Below are positions 1 through 10,281 of a stretch of 64,000 nucleotides of DNA, piece by piece. Position 1 is the first letter of the stretch. Every line of letters starts with the position of its first letter. Both the position numbers and the translations under genes were made by a program. The notes beneath the pieces were generated by a model. That model had not been told where the DNA came from and did no database searches. It was given only the letters and a program-made list of their open reading frames with translations. The DNA is from Terramyces sp. JEL0728 (taxonomy: Eukaryota; Chytridiomycota; Chytridiomycetes; Rhizophydiales; Terramycetaceae). The stretch lies in the NCBI GenBank assembly GCA_027603945.1, contig JADIIU010000017.1, forward strand, positions 62,001-126,000. The letters run 5' to 3'.

Positions 1-1343
1 TTTTACAAGCAGGGCTGGATCAAGCTCTGGAAATCCTTCGTCAACATCAAATGGAGAGTGAGTCGGGAATGGGGGCTAGGGACGAAAGAATCCAAATACT
101 GGAAGGAAAACATCAACAATTGCTCGATCAAATGATGGGTAATTAAATGCTTATGTTAGACAATGTGCTCCAAACCTGTGTCACTACTGTGTCTGAATCG
201 CTGTTCCAGTTGGATGCTGTCGAAGAAGGAGCAAAAGTTTCTCCTGAATTTGTACTTTCTTTGATTGAAAGAGCTCAACAAAGATGCACTGAATTCTCTA
301 CCAGTTTTGTAAAGTTTGTGAATGGCGGTGATCCAAAAGATGCAGTGACTACATCTTCCGCATTTGCTCAAGCTATAGCTGAACTGCTGCGCAGCGGTAA
401 AGCTGCAATTGGCTTGGCTCAAGAAGAATCGGACGGAGATGAAATCCACAAGTCCTTGGCTCTGTCTGGGCAAGCAACTGTCCAATTCTTTGAAAAAGTA
501 AAATCTGCAGTACTGTCCCAAATACCAGCACAAAAGAAACCAGAATACATTGTCAATATTTCAAGAGAGACCCAACAGCAAGTGAGCCGAGCAACGCCAT
601 TATTAGAAAAAATTGTCGGGTCAAAGCAAAACAAAATCGAAGGAGATTTGGGAGATGCTGTCGAAGGTGCGATGGGTGCTGCAGCGAGAGCGATAGAAGA
701 AGCTAGCAAACGTTTGCAAGCACTGCTTCAAAGCCAAGGACCAAACCTCAATGTCAACTCTGCAATTCTCCAAGCTGCTATTGCAATAACCACAGCTATT
801 TCCAATTTAATCAAATGCGCAACTGCATCGCAACAAGAAATCGTCGCCCAGAACAAAGGAAATGCATCATCAACTGCATTCTACAAAAAGAACAACAAAT
901 GGACGGAGGGTCTTATTTCTGCTGCCCAATCTGTAGCCACTTCTACCGTGTACTTGGTGGAGGTAGCAGACGGGCTTGTCCAAGGAGTTAAATCGTGGGA
1001 ACAACTTGTTGTCGCTGCTCAAGATGTCAATGTATCTACCACTCAACTAGTTGCTGCTTCAAGGGTAAAAGCAACACTGTATAGCAAAACACAAGATCGC
1101 TTGGAGGCAGCAGCAGTTCAAGTGCGCGAAGCAACCAAACTGTTGGTAAAAGCTGCAAAAGATGCGTCCAAGCTCTCTGCCGAAAGAGATGCCAGAGAAC
1201 AGGTTGGGAAAATGTCAAAGCACGAGGCAAAAGTCAAGGAAATGGAACAGCAAGTCAAGATTCTCGAGCTGGAAAAGGAGTTGCAAACTGCCAGATACAC
1301 TCTTGGCGAAATGCGCAAAGCTGGGTATCACGAAGAAAGCTAG
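1..1343 (+). CDS. SLA2: SLA2/HIP1R-type endocytic adaptor, C-terminal part (5' cut by window edge)
   Basis: Exons 1..138 and 160..1343. This is the C-terminal part of an endocytic adaptor that ties clathrin-coated membrane to F-actin. The gene enters from the left edge, so the ANTH domain and most of the coiled coil are missing; codons run from base 3. The first exon encodes the end of a coiled coil. A 21-nt intron at 139-159 is required because the upstream frame otherwise hits TAA at 144. The second exon encodes about 394 residues, an alanine-rich helical bundle matching the talin/HIP1R I/LWEQ (THATCH) actin-binding module, then a charged dimerisation helix. AATAAA follows the stop at 1351. 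A talin would share this module and cannot be excluded from the fragment alone, but the short coiled coil directly upstream favours Sla2. Confidence 0.85.
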
Positions 1344-1379
1344 CTTTTTGAATAAAGAAATCTTGTTCTTACTTTTTGG

Positions 1380-1395
1380 TTAGGGCTAGGGCTAA
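1380..1395 (+). promoter_or_regulatory. Tbf1-like (telomere-repeat-like) element upstream of RPL4
   Basis: The sequence TTAGGGCTAGGGCTAA lies 50 nt before the RPL4 start codon. Its two TTAGGGCT/TAGGGCTA halves match the consensus known for the fungal factor Tbf1 (ARCCCTAA on the other strand), which binds ribosomal-protein promoters in several yeasts. No other ribosomal-protein gene is in the window to compare, so a regulatory role is inferred. Confidence 0.45.
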
Positions 1396-1445
1396 ATTTT
1401 TTTTTATTCCAATTCAGCACTTTTCCTTCTTTACTTTTCAGAAAA

Positions 1446-2558
1446 ATGGCTGCCAGACCAACCGTTACTATTTTCAACGTCAAAGGAGAACAAGCTGCTA
1501 CCGCTACCCTCCCAGCTGTGTTCACTGCTCCAATCAGATCAGATATCGTTCAATTCGTCCACACCAACGTCGCAAAGAACAAGAGACAAGCCTATGCTGT
1601 TTCCGTCGAAGCTGGCCACCAAACTTCCGCTATCTCATGGGGTACTGGTCGTGCTGTCTCTCGTATTCCTAGAGTTTCTGGCTCTGGTACCCACAGAGCT
1701 GGCCAAGCTGCTTTCGGTAACATGTGCCGTGGTGGACGTATGTTTGCGCCAACCAAGGTATTCAGAAAATGGCACGTCAAGGTCAACCAAAACCAACGCC
1801 GTTTCGCCACTGCTTCCGCTTTGGCTGCAACTGCCCTCCCATCCTTGGTTTTGGCTCGTGGACACAAGATTGAACAAATCGAAGAAGTCCCACTCGTCGT
1901 TGCTAGCGACATTGAATCATACTTCAAAACCAAGAAGGCTGTTGCTTTCTTGAAGGCTATCAACGCTTATGCTGATGTTGAAAAGGTTGTCGAATCCAAG
2001 AAATTGCGTGCTGGTAAAGGTAAATACAGAAACAGACGTCACACCCAAAGACGCGGTCCTTTGGTCATCTACAACGAAGATGAAGGTATCGTCAAGGCTT
2101 TCCGCAACATCCCTGGTGTTGAAACTGCCTCAGTCAACTCATTGAACTTGTTGCAACTCGCACCTGGTGGTCATTTGGGCCGTTTCGTTATCTGGACTCA
2201 AGATGCTTTCGAAAAGTTGGACTCCATCTACGGAACCACCACTGAAGTTTCCCAAGTCAAGAAGGACTACACTCTTCCACACTCCATCATCACCAACCCT
2301 GATCTCCCAAGATTGATCAACTCTGAAGAAATCCAGTCCGTTGTCCGTGAAGCTGGCCAAGCCATTGTCAAGAGACCGTTCACCCAACGCAAGAACCCAT
2401 TGAAGAACAATGGTGTATTGGTCAGATTCAACCCATATGCTCAAACCTTGCGCCGTCGTGAAATCTTGGCTGAAGAAGCTCGCAAAGCTGGAAAGTCAAC
2501 CAAGAAGGTTTCCAAGAAGGTCATTAACAAGGAATTCATCGGTGCTTTGTTGCAATAA
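1446..2558 (+). CDS. RPL4: Large ribosomal subunit protein uL4 (RPL4)
   Basis: Single exon, 370 residues, a usual length for eukaryotic RPL4. The protein is a structural component of the 60S subunit whose internal loop lines the peptide exit tunnel. The conserved N-terminal core is complete, including the Gly-rich tunnel-loop stretch with [14 protein letters not shown] near residue 78 and the [14 protein letters not shown] segment near residue 137, followed by the eukaryote-specific basic C-terminal extension. The ATG is preceded by AAAA and by a pyrimidine-rich stretch ending in AG that may carry a 5'UTR intron acceptor. Codon use is strongly biased compared with its neighbours, as expected for a highly expressed gene. 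AATAAA overlaps the stop codon. Confidence 0.97.
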   Translation: MAARPTVTIFNVKGEQAATATLPAVFTAPIRSDIVQFVHTNVAKNKRQAYAVSVEAGHQTSAISWGTGRAVSRIPRVSGSGTHRAGQAAFGNMCRGGRMFAPTKVFRKWHVKVNQNQRRFATASALAATALPSLVLARGHKIEQIEEVPLVVASDIESYFKTKKAVAFLKAINAYADVEKVVESKKLRAGKGKYRNRRHTQRRGPLVIYNEDEGIVKAFRNIPGVETASVNSLNLLQLAPGGHLGRFVIWTQDAFEKLDSIYGTTTEVSQVKKDYTLPHSIITNPDLPRLINSEEIQSVVREAGQAIVKRPFTQRKNPLKNNGVLVRFNPYAQTLRRREILAEEARKAGKSTKKVSKKVINKEFIGALLQ

Positions 2559-2559
2559 A
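2554..2559 (+). terminator. AATAAA polyadenylation signal overlapping the RPL4 stop
   Basis: AATAAA shares three bases with the TAA stop codon (2556-2558). The same arrangement is seen at other gene ends in the window and implies very short 3'UTRs. Cleavage position is not visible. Confidence 0.6.
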
Positions 2560-2683
2560 TTGAATACATCTTTGCACACTAATATAATAATACTTTATAT
2601 TTGGGGTTTGAACAGACTTGTCATTTATCTGTCACGTGCTCTTGAAGCGAAGCTCAAAACTTTCGACTTTGTTTTCCCCAAAG

Positions 2684-3229
2684 ATGCAGAGAGGAGCAAC
2701 GACAGCTTTGAGAAGACTAATGACGGAATATAAAGAGCTAACTTTAAACCCACCAGAAGGAATACAAGCAGGACCTATGCTGGAATCAAATTATTTTGAA
2801 TGGGAAGCACTCATAAGTGGACCTGAAGGCACTCCATTTGAAAATGGAATATTTGTTGCAGAGCTGAAATTCCCAAAGGATTACCCACTATCGCCTCCAG
2901 TAATGAAATTCACAAGTGAGATATTCCACCCCAACGTTTATCCAGGTATTCTGCCTTAACAACAGACGGAACTGTTTGTATTTCTATACTACATGCTCCT
3001 GGAAATGATCCAAATGGTTATGAACATGCTAGTGAAAGGTGGTCTCCAGTCCAGTCAGTAGAAAAGATCCTGCTCTCTGTCGTGAGCATGCTGGCAGGTA
3101 ATTTATTGTTAAAAAGAACCAAATGTTGACAGTCCAGCGTCAGTGGAAGCAGCGAAAATGTGGAGGCTGGATAGAAAGCAATTCGATTCTATTGTGCACG
3201 AGTGTGTAACAAAGAGTTTGGGATTGTAA
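2684..3229 (+). CDS. UBC7: Ubiquitin-conjugating enzyme E2 G type (Ubc7/UBE2G)
   Basis: Exons 2684..2945, 2966..3097, 3117..3229; 168 residues. This E2 transfers ubiquitin in ER-associated degradation in yeast and animals. The HPN motif (FHPN) is followed by the catalytic cysteine in [10 protein letters not shown], and the long acidic loop [10 protein letters not shown] after the active site is the hallmark of the Ubc7/UBE2G group. It ends in KSLGL as the family does. The two introns are 20 nt and 19 nt; the first splits the Asp codon just before the active site, and reading through either one destroys the family match. The ATG at 2684 gives the usual N-terminus; an upstream in-frame TTG is not used. 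AATAAA starts one base after the stop. Confidence 0.95.
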
Positions 3230-3276
3230 GAATAAAGCAGAATGTACAAATTCCATATATTAAGTTTGGATCGTAT

Positions 3277-4167
3277 TTAGTTAGTTTTTGCAAGTTCATT
3301 GATTGATTCGAACACGAAAATTGCAGCTCCGTTTGTAGGGAATGAACGTAGGAAGCAAGGGACAAACCCTCTGTAGAATCCCTTTATCCCCTCGGTCTTT
3401 AGTATATACTTGAAACAGTTATAGATATTCGTGTATGGAGGGTTTACATCTGGCCTTGTCATTAACCTGTTTTTAATGACATCTGTGTTAAATATAATTA
3501 CCGCAAGGAAATGAAATTGTCCAGAATGTATTAGCAGCTAAACCGCCTGCCAGGAAAGGAATCATGGACTGATCTACATATTTTGACAGCTGCTTTGAAT
3601 ATACTTCGTATGATCCCCATAGTACCCAGAACCAAGATCTAAACAGCAGACACCCGTCCAACCCGCGATACAGCCCTCTAATTCCACTCTGACGGTACAA
3701 TTGCTTTGCACAGTCGATTGGGCCGCTGTATTTTTTAGTTTCATATTGGATTTGCAGTTTGCCTTTGAGTAACTCAATTGGAGATGCAACAAAAGAAACA
3801 ATAAAGCCGGCGCCTAATCCAGCTATTGCATGCTGTCCAACTGTAAGAGGTTCGTCGCCATTTTTTAATAGTAATCTGAAATTCGTTAGGGATCCTAATT
3901 GAACAGAATCCATCAATGCCCATCCAAATAGCGGCGGGGTAGCGCCTATATTAATCCATTGTACCTTTATACATTGCAGAGAATCCCTCTTTTCTTATCG
4001 TAGATATGAGGCAGTCCATTGGACCTTTGAATCGCCCAAACCCGCCTTCCGTTTGCATGCGCACCTTGATGGTATCTAATTAATCACAAAGTACCAAAAG
4101 GATGGCCAATTACCAGCTTTGTTGCTCCTGAAAATATACCTGCAATAAACCCAACAAAGTTTTCCAT
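3277..4167 (-). CDS. Mitochondrial carrier family protein (SLC25), first of two in the window
   Basis: Complement of exons 3277..3482, 3502..3945, 3965..4075, 4095..4167; 277 residues. The protein has the threefold repeated six-helix fold of inner-membrane metabolite carriers. The three signature motifs are visible: HPFDTIKVRMQ, SPIELLKGKLQ and SFPCDVIKNRL, each at the end of an odd-numbered helix. All three introns are exactly 19 nt, and two of them fall inside or next to a signature motif. The RSWFWVLWGSYE region resembles the carnitine/ornithine/glycine branch, but the substrate cannot be fixed from sequence by eye. It is convergent with UBC7, with 47 nt between the stops. Confidence 0.9.
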
Positions 4168-4343
4168 TTTTTGCAAGATTTTCATCACCACAAAATTGTG
4201 GGCAGCCATGAGAGTGAGCATTGGCGCATCTATCCTAATCTACTATCCCATTGAGTACAACTTTGGTTAGTGGTCCAGATTGTGGCGCTAGTTTCAACAT
4301 TTGTGGCTTGAAATCAAAGCAAATTCTTTGCCAAAAACCTCAT

Positions 4344-7160
4344 ATGTCAAATATATTTGTTTTTACGTCAAAAGGGAGTGTATTGATAAAATATGAACCG
4401 GAATGTACAATCGCATGGTTACTGGAAAGCTGCACAGAGCGACTTACAACCAGAGGACTTACAGAACCGCTGACAACTGTGAAGACGGACGATGGACGGA
4501 CAGTTGATCATGAAGACATGATAGAAAAGATATCGCAGGAGCACCCAGTAATCGTTTCTAATCTAGGCGCTCTTACTATTGACTAATTCAGAACTTTCAA
4601 ATTTACCAGTAGTTGCAAAAACATTCTTTTTGCCCAAAGTATTAAAGCAGATGGAAAGCGATGCGCTACAAAGAGCTCAGACAATCGCATCTGGAAAACC
4701 AGTCGGAGAGGATTCACAAGCAGAGCTATCCAAGCTGCGAAGTCAGACACTGAAAAAGTTTTCAACTGGAACTGGATTAACACGGAGGGATGCAGCTAAA
4801 AGGAGCACTCGATTTGGTCCATCTGCAGCCGCCTCTGAAGATACTAAACTTAACCGTTTAAGTACTTTATGGGATAAATTAATGGTTGAAGATGAAGACG
4901 AATCGGTGGATCCTATGCATTCGGAGGAGTCAATCAAAGGATTTTTAGACCGTTCGTCTCGTATGTCATCTAATTCCACAATTAACATCGATGAAGATAC
5001 TAATGAACCCCATAGAAGATCAAAGTCTCATAGTAAGTCTCCGTCAAGAGCAGCTTCGCCTGCAAGAGATAGAACTTCAGTCTTGAAGAGAGACAGAAAC
5101 AGAAACTCAAAGACGCTATCTACTCGTTCGGACGCCTTGGCCAACCAGATTGAACAGATGCTGGATGATGTGAACAAGGCAGAGGTACTTTTTAATTAAT
5201 ATAGAATGAAAACAAAGAAGAGCGAGTAGGAAAAGTGCTTTGTGTTAACTCTAGGAAACCGTCACTCTTACTCAAACAACGACGATCGTTACTCAAACAA
5301 CAACTGTCGTTCAAGAGACAGTAATATTTGCTAATTTGTAGGTTGTGCCAATTGTTCCTAGCGGAGGAAAGAAATTGCCCAAATGGCATCCAGATTATGG
5401 AAAGGAGGAGTCATCAGTCCCAAGTGTGCTAAGTAGCATTCCTCCTCCCCCACCGTAATTGCAGATTAACAATAGTCCACCGCCAGTAATTCCAGTGGCT
5501 CCGTATTCTTTTACTAATGCAGACCGTATATTGACAATTAATAATAGTCCTCCACCACCAGTTGCTGTTCCGCCACCGTACTCTGTTACTAATGTAGACC
5601 GTGAGTAATTTCTAAATATAGACCTCCTCCTCCACCAGGCATGGGTATTCCACCTCCACCACCGTAATTAGTTACTAATTATAGACCACCGTACTTATTA
5701 TTAACAGTAGTCCTCCAGGAATGGGCGGACCACCTCCACCGTAAATAGTTACTAATTATAGACCACCGTACTTATTATTAACAATAGTCCTCCAGGAATG
5801 GGCGGACCACCTCCACCGTATGCAAATACTAACTCTAGACCGTACTTGAAAGACTAACGTAGACCGTAAGTATTGTTGACAATAGACCTCCAGGAATGGG
5901 CGGACCCCCAGTTCAAAAATCTGGTGGAGATATGCAATCAGAGTTGATGAATGCTCTCAAAGATCCTAACCTTAGAAACAGATTGAAAAAGTCCAAACCA
6001 AAGGCAGTGGTTGATCCAGATGCTGAAAAGAAGGCAAAGGAGGCTGAAGATGCCAAATTGACCCCTGAAGAAAGAGCTGCAAGGGAGCAAAAAGAAAAGG
6101 AATTGGCTGCCGAACGTGAAAGACAACGCGAAATTATCCAAAGACAAGAATTGATTACTGAAATGCTGGGCTATATGGAAACCCCAAATGGTTCTATTGA
6201 AGATTTGCTCGATAACAGTCAGAAATCTACCAAGTTTGAACGTGGTTTCATCTACTTGATGGTTCGAAGAAATTGGGTACAAGCTTGCAGAGTTAAGCAG
6301 CCTCCGCCAACGGACGTGCCTAAACCACAAGGTAGCAATATTTTGATATTTTAGGCAAGGAAAAGTATGTCCCATGTCAAGTTTATACCGGTATTGAAAT
6401 CACTAGTGCTATTAATTTGGAAGACAAAACTCCTGAAGAACTAGCCGAATTATTCCCAAATGAAGACCAAAAAATTTACACCGCACACATGTACCGATTT
6501 GACAACTACTACAAGAAGCACACTTTAGACGAAATCGCACTGTATAGAGGCAGAAATTTCCCAAAGCCTGCAGAGCCTTTCGAATTGCCAGAGCCGGTTA
6601 AAACCAACACTTTGGAAAGCTTGAACAGATGGGAAGCTTGGTATCAAAAGAAGCTTGAACATTCGCAAACTGATTCGTGCCAATTTGATTTGATTTACAA
6701 CAAGTTATTGACGAACGATTTGACACTTACGGCTGTGTTCGCTCAATTACAAGGAACTATATCTGAAATCAAAGAAATGAATGAAACAGTTTCCAGCACA
6801 TTTGCAGACATACCAATCAAGGAGCTCGGAGAATTAGTAATGTCGATTCCAGACAGAATCAAGGCAGTTGCTAAACAATTGTACCACAAGAACGGGATTA
6901 TTATTAAAGACACTGATCTTAAACTCACGCCGGCTTTCTTGCAATCGTACAATGATCCAAACGCTACCCCAGAGCTTGCTGAGAAAGAAAAGAGTGCTCC
7001 ACAGACACTCGAACTACCACCAAGAAACAAGCGCGAATCCTTTGTCAACTTTGCTGGTGTGCCAGTCGAACAAGTCGTTCCATTAATCAAATCCCTCAAC
7101 AATAGAAGAAAGATGAATCTCGAAGAGGACAAGGTGTCTAGAAGATATACGCTGTGGTAA
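4344..7160 (+). CDS. Proline-rich WH2-like protein, 18 exons with 3- and 6-nt micro-exons
   Basis: Exons 4344..4547, 4567..5184, 5205..5234, 5255..5320, 5342..5454, 5476..5502, 5523..5525, 5548..5577, 5598..5600, 5622..5663, 5685..5690, 5711..5740, 5762..5767, 5788..5817, 5839..5841, 5863..5865, 5886..6331, 6355..7160; 821 residues, one frame throughout. The N-terminus is a small beta-rich domain that could be ubiquitin- or RA-like. A Ser-rich linker follows, then a polyproline tract with repeated PGMGGPPPP units as in FH1 or WASP-type profilin ligands. Next comes a WH2-like segment (MQSELMNALKDPNLRNRLKK) and a helical region of about 370 residues I do not recognise. It is not a formin, as no FH2 domain is seen. 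An actin-assembly role is inferred. The start is uncertain; 4344 is the first in-frame ATG. Confidence 0.7.
5455..5885 (+). repeat. Array of 12 tiny introns separated by 3-42 nt exons in the polyproline tract
   Basis: Introns at 5455-5475, 5503-5522, 5526-5547, 5578-5597, 5601-5621, 5664-5684, 5691-5710, 5741-5761, 5768-5787, 5818-5838, 5842-5862 and 5866-5885. All are 20-22 nt, start GTA or GTG, have a TAA-type branch site and end AG. All lie in phase 2 after CC of a proline codon. The exons between them are 27, 3, 30, 3, 42, 6, 30, 6, 30, 3 and 3 nt. Segments 5664-5740 and 5741-5817 form a 77-bp tandem duplication differing at two positions, so two introns were copied together with coding DNA. 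Confidence 0.75.
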
Positions 7161-7164
7161 TAAA
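7159..7164 (+). terminator. AATAAA overlapping the stop of the WH2-like gene
   Basis: AATAAA shares bases with the TAA stop at 7158-7160, as at RPL4 and clathrin light chain. Confidence 0.55.
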
Positions 7165-7254
7165 TTCAAGCCAGCGTAGTTATTTGGACATTTATTCTGT
7201 GCATTCCAATGCCTAATTTCTTTCAAGTGTAACAGATTGCTAATTATTGATTTA

Positions 7255-9024
7255 TTAATAATCTGGATTAAATTTTCTAAATGGGCGAGCTTTTCCCTCT
7301 TCTCTGGGAATAGTACTTGGTGCCCTAAGTCTTGTTGGAGTCGCAATCTTGGTTGGAGTGGCGATTGTCTTGGTTGGAGAAGTTTTGTTTGATTGAGTGA
7401 CGCTTTTTGACTGTGTTACGCTTCTGACTGGTGTTATTTGAGTTGCACTTTTTATTGGAGCCGGCGTAACTTGAGAGCTCTTTGCCGTTGTTTTTGTTAA
7501 ATTACTGATAGAAACTCTAGGGGATGGATAGCTGGATCTTGTTGGTGTACTAAGGGATGGCTTCGTTGCAAGTTTAGATGGAGTGGTGATTTTCGATTGT
7601 GGTAAAGTAGACAGCCTGCTGCTTACTTTTGGAGCTTCACTGATTGACGTCGACGAACTTTTTGGTCTAGGTAAAGGAATACCGCTCTTTAGAGGAGTGG
7701 CTGGTCTAGGAAGCATACTCATGCTAGCATGTTTCTTTTCCTGGGCTTTTGGTTTCAAATACCCCGTTGTGTGTCTCTTGTATCCTGAAAGCGGGTTATC
7801 CAAAGGTTCTACATCGTCTGGTTCTTTCATTTTTACAGATAATGCTTTTTGAACAGCATTCGGGTCATGATTGGCCAATCTTTTAATGTTTGATTTAACC
7901 AAACACTCTACATCCAAGACACTGTTTTCTCTATAGTACAATACGAATGAATCAAGTATTTGTTTGCAGTCGTGTAGCGATAAACTGGCTAAATCCAATT
8001 CCGAACAAAGCTTCTTTACAAAATCAGGAGTGATTTTGTCATTTCCATTCATTATTAAATTTCGCAGCTTCTTGCAATTTTGGATAATGGCAGAGAGTGA
8101 CAGATTTGAAAGCAAACAAAATGACAACGAAATCAACGCCAATTCAGGACAATTGCAAGAAAGTGCAACAATTGATTCATCAGACAGCTGTAAACAAAAA
8201 TCCAGCTGAAGCGAAACCAAAGATGGCAGGTATTTTGTAATATGGATAACCTCAATATTCGTGATTTCTGAATGGGTAATCGACAGTTTTTGTAATTTAG
8301 AATATCCAATTTCCCTATAAACAAACTCTGACTGTTTCAGATTATTGAGGGCAAGTTCGTTTAAACCCAGTGAAATGAGATCCATCAAACTTGAGCATGT
8401 GATTAATCCAAATGTAATTGATAACGATTGCAGTTTTAGTTTCTTTAGCAATGGTAAACAAGAATCAGTAACAAACGATCCCTGTAATAGCAATTCATTC
8501 AATTCTGTTTGGTTGTCAGTAATGGATTGCAAAACCATATTTGAGATATTTCCTTGTATTTTCAAATAATCCAGTTCCAACTGCTGCAAGAGAATATCAA
8601 TATCGCCTACCAATAGTCTATCCGTTGAATGGAATGGTATAGTCAACTTCCTTGTCTTTTTGTACTTTAAAATGGTTTTCAAAGACCGGGAATCCAAAAC
8701 AATGTTTTCGTAAAACACTTCGATGGCAGCTTTGGACCAATGCTTGTTTACTAGAAATAATGGTGGCAAGTCTACATAGTGGAAAACCTTTTTCAATAGT
8801 TTGGATGGCAAGTATGCTAAAATTGATACTTTTTGTGTGTTAGAATCAAACAAGAATCGATTTAACAGGATTTCCAGTTCCTGATCAGTTTCAATTTCTA
8901 TTTTGTGTACTTTTCGTTGAACTCGTTCCGGGTATTCGTCAGCTGGCACTTGAACTGTTTCGAATGAAATGGTTTCGTCGTTTAAATCAATGAGCTCTCC
9001 GTCGTCTGTATCGTAGAGAGACAT
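7255..9024 (-). CDS. F-box / leucine-rich-repeat protein with Ser/Thr/Pro-rich tail
   Basis: Single exon, 589 residues. An acidic N-terminus is followed by an F-box-like helix set near residues 68-105 (LPSKLLKKVFHYVDLPPLFLVNKHWSKAAIE, given as LPSKLLKKVF...VNKHWSKAA). About eight to ten leucine-rich repeats of the F-box type come next (for example LPSLVSLQLDFCLQLSDESI and CPELALISLSFCLLSN, near residues 265-310). From about residue 400 the protein becomes a low-complexity tail rich in Lys, Thr, Ser and Pro with repeated ATPTK/TPTR units, predicted to be disordered and a likely phosphorylation target. Family knowledge suggests an SCF ubiquitin-ligase substrate adaptor. The substrate is unknown. 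It is convergent with the WH2-like gene, with 94 nt between the stops. Confidence 0.75.
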   Translation of the reverse strand: MSLYDTDDGELIDLNDETISFETVQVPADEYPERVQRKVHKIEIETDQELEILLNRFLFDSNTQKVSILAYLPSKLLKKVFHYVDLPPLFLVNKHWSKAAIEVFYENIVLDSRSLKTILKYKKTRKLTIPFHSTDRLLVGDIDILLQQLELDYLKIQGNISNMVLQSITDNQTELNELLLQGSFVTDSCLPLLKKLKLQSLSITFGLITCSSLMDLISLGLNELALNNLKQSEFVYREIGYSKLQKLSITHSEITNIEVIHITKYLPSLVSLQLDFCLQLSDESIVALSCNCPELALISLSFCLLSNLSLSAIIQNCKKLRNLIMNGNDKITPDFVKKLCSELDLASLSLHDCKQILDSFVLYYRENSVLDVECLVKSNIKRLANHDPNAVQKALSVKMKEPDDVEPLDNPLSGYKRHTTGYLKPKAQEKKHASMSMLPRPATPLKSGIPLPRPKSSSTSISEAPKVSSRLSTLPQSKITTPSKLATKPSLSTPTRSSYPSPRVSISNLTKTTAKSSQVTPAPIKSATQITPVRSVTQSKSVTQSNKTSPTKTIATPTKIATPTRLRAPSTIPREEGKARPFRKFNPDY

Positions 9025-9144
9025 TTTTAATTTGGAACTTTGAAAGCGTTCCCTTTTATTTTTGTGTGGCTTACAACTGGTTCAATGTCAATGAATCTTA
9101 TCGATTTGTATATGTTATTTGAAACATCAATTAAGTAGAATTTA

Positions 9145-9946
9145 TTACAATAGAAAATTTTTGGATACAATCTGCATATTCCCATCAATCTGCCGCTTCA
9201 TTTTACCGACAAATTTACTAGATCCGCACACAAAGTAAGCTCCATTCAAGTTATTTGTAAATTCGCTTACAAAGAACAAGTTGGGGAATTTCTTTTTCGT
9301 TGAATTGATTAGTTCAGTAGAGCTAGTCCCAGTAGGCATTAATATCAGTGTAGTTTTCAGAATGCAATTCAGTGGAAAGTTTCCATTCTTTTTTGTCGAT
9401 AGATTATGGCCAAAACAGTATCCGTTCAAGTGTTTTTTGATTAGGATTTCATCTCCTCTTCTAATATTCAAATGGCTCGGATCTACGGACCGGTAATCAT
9501 TCACAACCTGCATTAATTCTTGTTACTGTTGCTCTAGTTGGGTAGAATATACTGGCAATGATCCTTGATATTATCGGCTCGGTCAATGGCAGATCTGTTA
9601 CGAAATACACTTCTTCTTGGTTGCCAAAGAAGTTTTCTTGTTCATTCTGAATGGTAGTGATCGTTCCTGAAGAATCAAATTGTGGTTGGAGAAAGATTGC
9701 GTCCTGCATGTATTGTGGGATATCAATCACACTTGAATTTGACTCTTCATGTTGCATTGGCTTTATTTCTATCTCTTCATCGTCCTCTATTGGATTGATA
9801 TTAATGATAAGCGGTCTCTCCTCCATTGCTTTCTTTGGCTGTTTCTTGAATTTGAAATAGCATAGGATAATCAGTGTATCTACTATTGAAAATGCTATTA
9901 TCGCTGTTACTATCCATAGCAGGGTGGGAATTGAAGATTCCGACAT
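9145..9946 (-). CDS. Single-pass membrane protein with C-terminal SH3 domain (Fus1-like layout)
   Basis: Complement of exons 9145..9507 and 9527..9946; 260 residues. A short polar N-terminus is followed by one transmembrane helix (about residues 8-30, LLWIVTAIIAFSIVDTLIIL) and a stop-transfer cluster KFKKQPKK. The acidic cytoplasmic part leads into an SH3 domain from about residue 141: ATVVNDYRSVDPSHLNIRRG starts it and GNFPLNCI ends it. The 19-nt intron falls exactly at the start of the SH3 domain, and reading through it ends in TGA after a few codons. The layout resembles yeast Fus1, but no orthology is claimed. It is the last of a run of minus-strand genes, most encoding small membrane proteins. 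Confidence 0.75.
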
Positions 9947-9969
9947 TTTTTAGCAAAGTGCTCCAGCCA

Positions 9970-10250
9970 TCAACCTGAAGTAACTCGATTGAAATCTTGT
10001 ACTTTAAATACTCTAGTATAGACCTCTTGGTACGGATCAAGATATGGATCGCACGAAATTGGCCCTGCAATAGAAGCATGTCTATTCCAGGTCTTTTGAT
10101 GCATTAAAGTTACTCATCTATCCCTATTTGGCGCAAAGATGCGACACTGAAGATACAGTAATCCGCAGAGTAGAGCTCTCTTTCCATAAGCCGCTCATCC
10201 AACTTGGGAATATCAGTGTGAGATCTCAAATAATACTCTTGAACCATCAT
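9970..10250 (-). CDS. Small hypothetical protein
   Basis: Complement of exons 9970..10081 and 10114..10250; 82 residues, starting MMVQEYYLRSHTDIPKLDER. I do not recognise the family. The reading frame has coding-like composition in both exons and no membrane segment. The join uses a 32-nt intron, longer than usual here. A 21-nt alternative (10093-10113, ending AAAAG) would instead read into the next gene, so the longer form is preferred. The gene lies between two membrane-protein genes on the same strand, 24 nt upstream of the SH3 gene and 31 nt downstream of the previous stop. Confidence 0.45.
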
Positions 10251-10281
10251 TTATTTTCAGATTTACTAGCACTATAATAGC

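Noticed and set aside
3488..3916. A separate short carrier protein starting inside the first SLC25 gene
   Set aside because: It is the large internal exon of the four-exon carrier; 19-nt introns join it in frame to the rest, giving a normal-length carrier.
5640..5890. Formin FH1 domain and assignment of the gene as a formin
   Set aside because: No FH2 domain is present downstream; the region after the prolines is WH2-like and then unrelated helices.
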